6,348 nucleotides of DNA, taken from the NCBI GenBank assembly GCA_021786815.1, contig JAJYMR010000373.1:1-6348 (forward strand), read 5' to 3'. The stretch comes from Deltaproteobacteria bacterium (GTDB lineage: Bacteria > Desulfobacterota > Binatia > Binatales > Binataceae). This document shows positions 6,332-6,348 of this stretch, in pieces. Below the pieces are notes generated by a model. It saw nothing but the letters and a program-made list of their open reading frames with translations, had not been told where the DNA came from and did not search any database. The stretch's first letter is position 1, and each line of letters begins with the position of its first letter. A program made the position numbers and the translations under genes.

Positions 6332-6348
6332 GTGGAGGTAGGCGCGGC

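Noticed and set aside
6327..6337. Short inverted repeat CTCC-TGT-GGAG over the mutase ribosome-binding site
   Set aside because: Only four base pairs; too short to claim translational control.
1..6348. CRISPR arrays, insertion sequences, tRNA or rRNA genes, phage genes
   Set aside because: No spaced repeats, terminal inverted repeats, transposase, tRNA-like cloverleaf or rRNA sequence was seen on either strand.

Overview
The window is one end of a short-read contig from a GC-rich (about 60 % G+C by eye) Gram-negative bacterium. The RND transporter implies an inner membrane and periplasm, and every gene has a Shine-Dalgarno-type site. The taxon cannot be fixed from this sequence. The RND subtype and the DoxX/EthD-like/B12-mutase mix would suit an uncultured soil lineage (Acidobacteria, Binatota or a deltaproteobacterial-type group), but this is a guess.

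Layout, left to right. Bases 1-9 look like the 3' end of an Illumina adapter and not genome. Bases 10-2789 (minus) hold an RND efflux permease that runs off the contig after its eighth membrane helix; its apparent stop codon is made with the last adapter base. A 447-bp divergent spacer (2790-3236) with no credible gene separates it from a plus-strand gene (3237-3581) for a 114-residue dimeric alpha-beta-barrel (EthD/NIPSNAP-like) protein. That gene converges on a minus-strand DoxX-like membrane protein gene (3674-4078), with two GC-rich hairpins between the two 3' ends. Further right, also on the minus strand, are a free-standing cobalamin-binding subunit (4292-4708) and, 11 bp upstream of it, the catalytic subunit of a methylmalonyl-CoA-mutase-superfamily enzyme (4720-6321). 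The right edge falls 27 bp upstream of the mutase start.

The two mutase genes form a tight pair (large subunit first) and should make one adenosylcobalamin-dependent carbon-skeleton mutase. This pair is the most interesting part of the window. The TIM-barrel scaffold and the B12 histidine are intact, but aligned by eye with the P. shermanii methylmalonyl-CoA mutase nearly every classic active-site residue is changed, including the substrate-defining Tyr89 and Arg207 and the catalytic His244. The substrate is therefore unlikely to be methylmalonyl-CoA, isobutyryl-CoA, ethylmalonyl-CoA or 2-hydroxyisobutyryl-CoA and is unknown. No functional link between the mutase pair, DoxX-like, EthD-like and RND genes is visible beyond adjacency.
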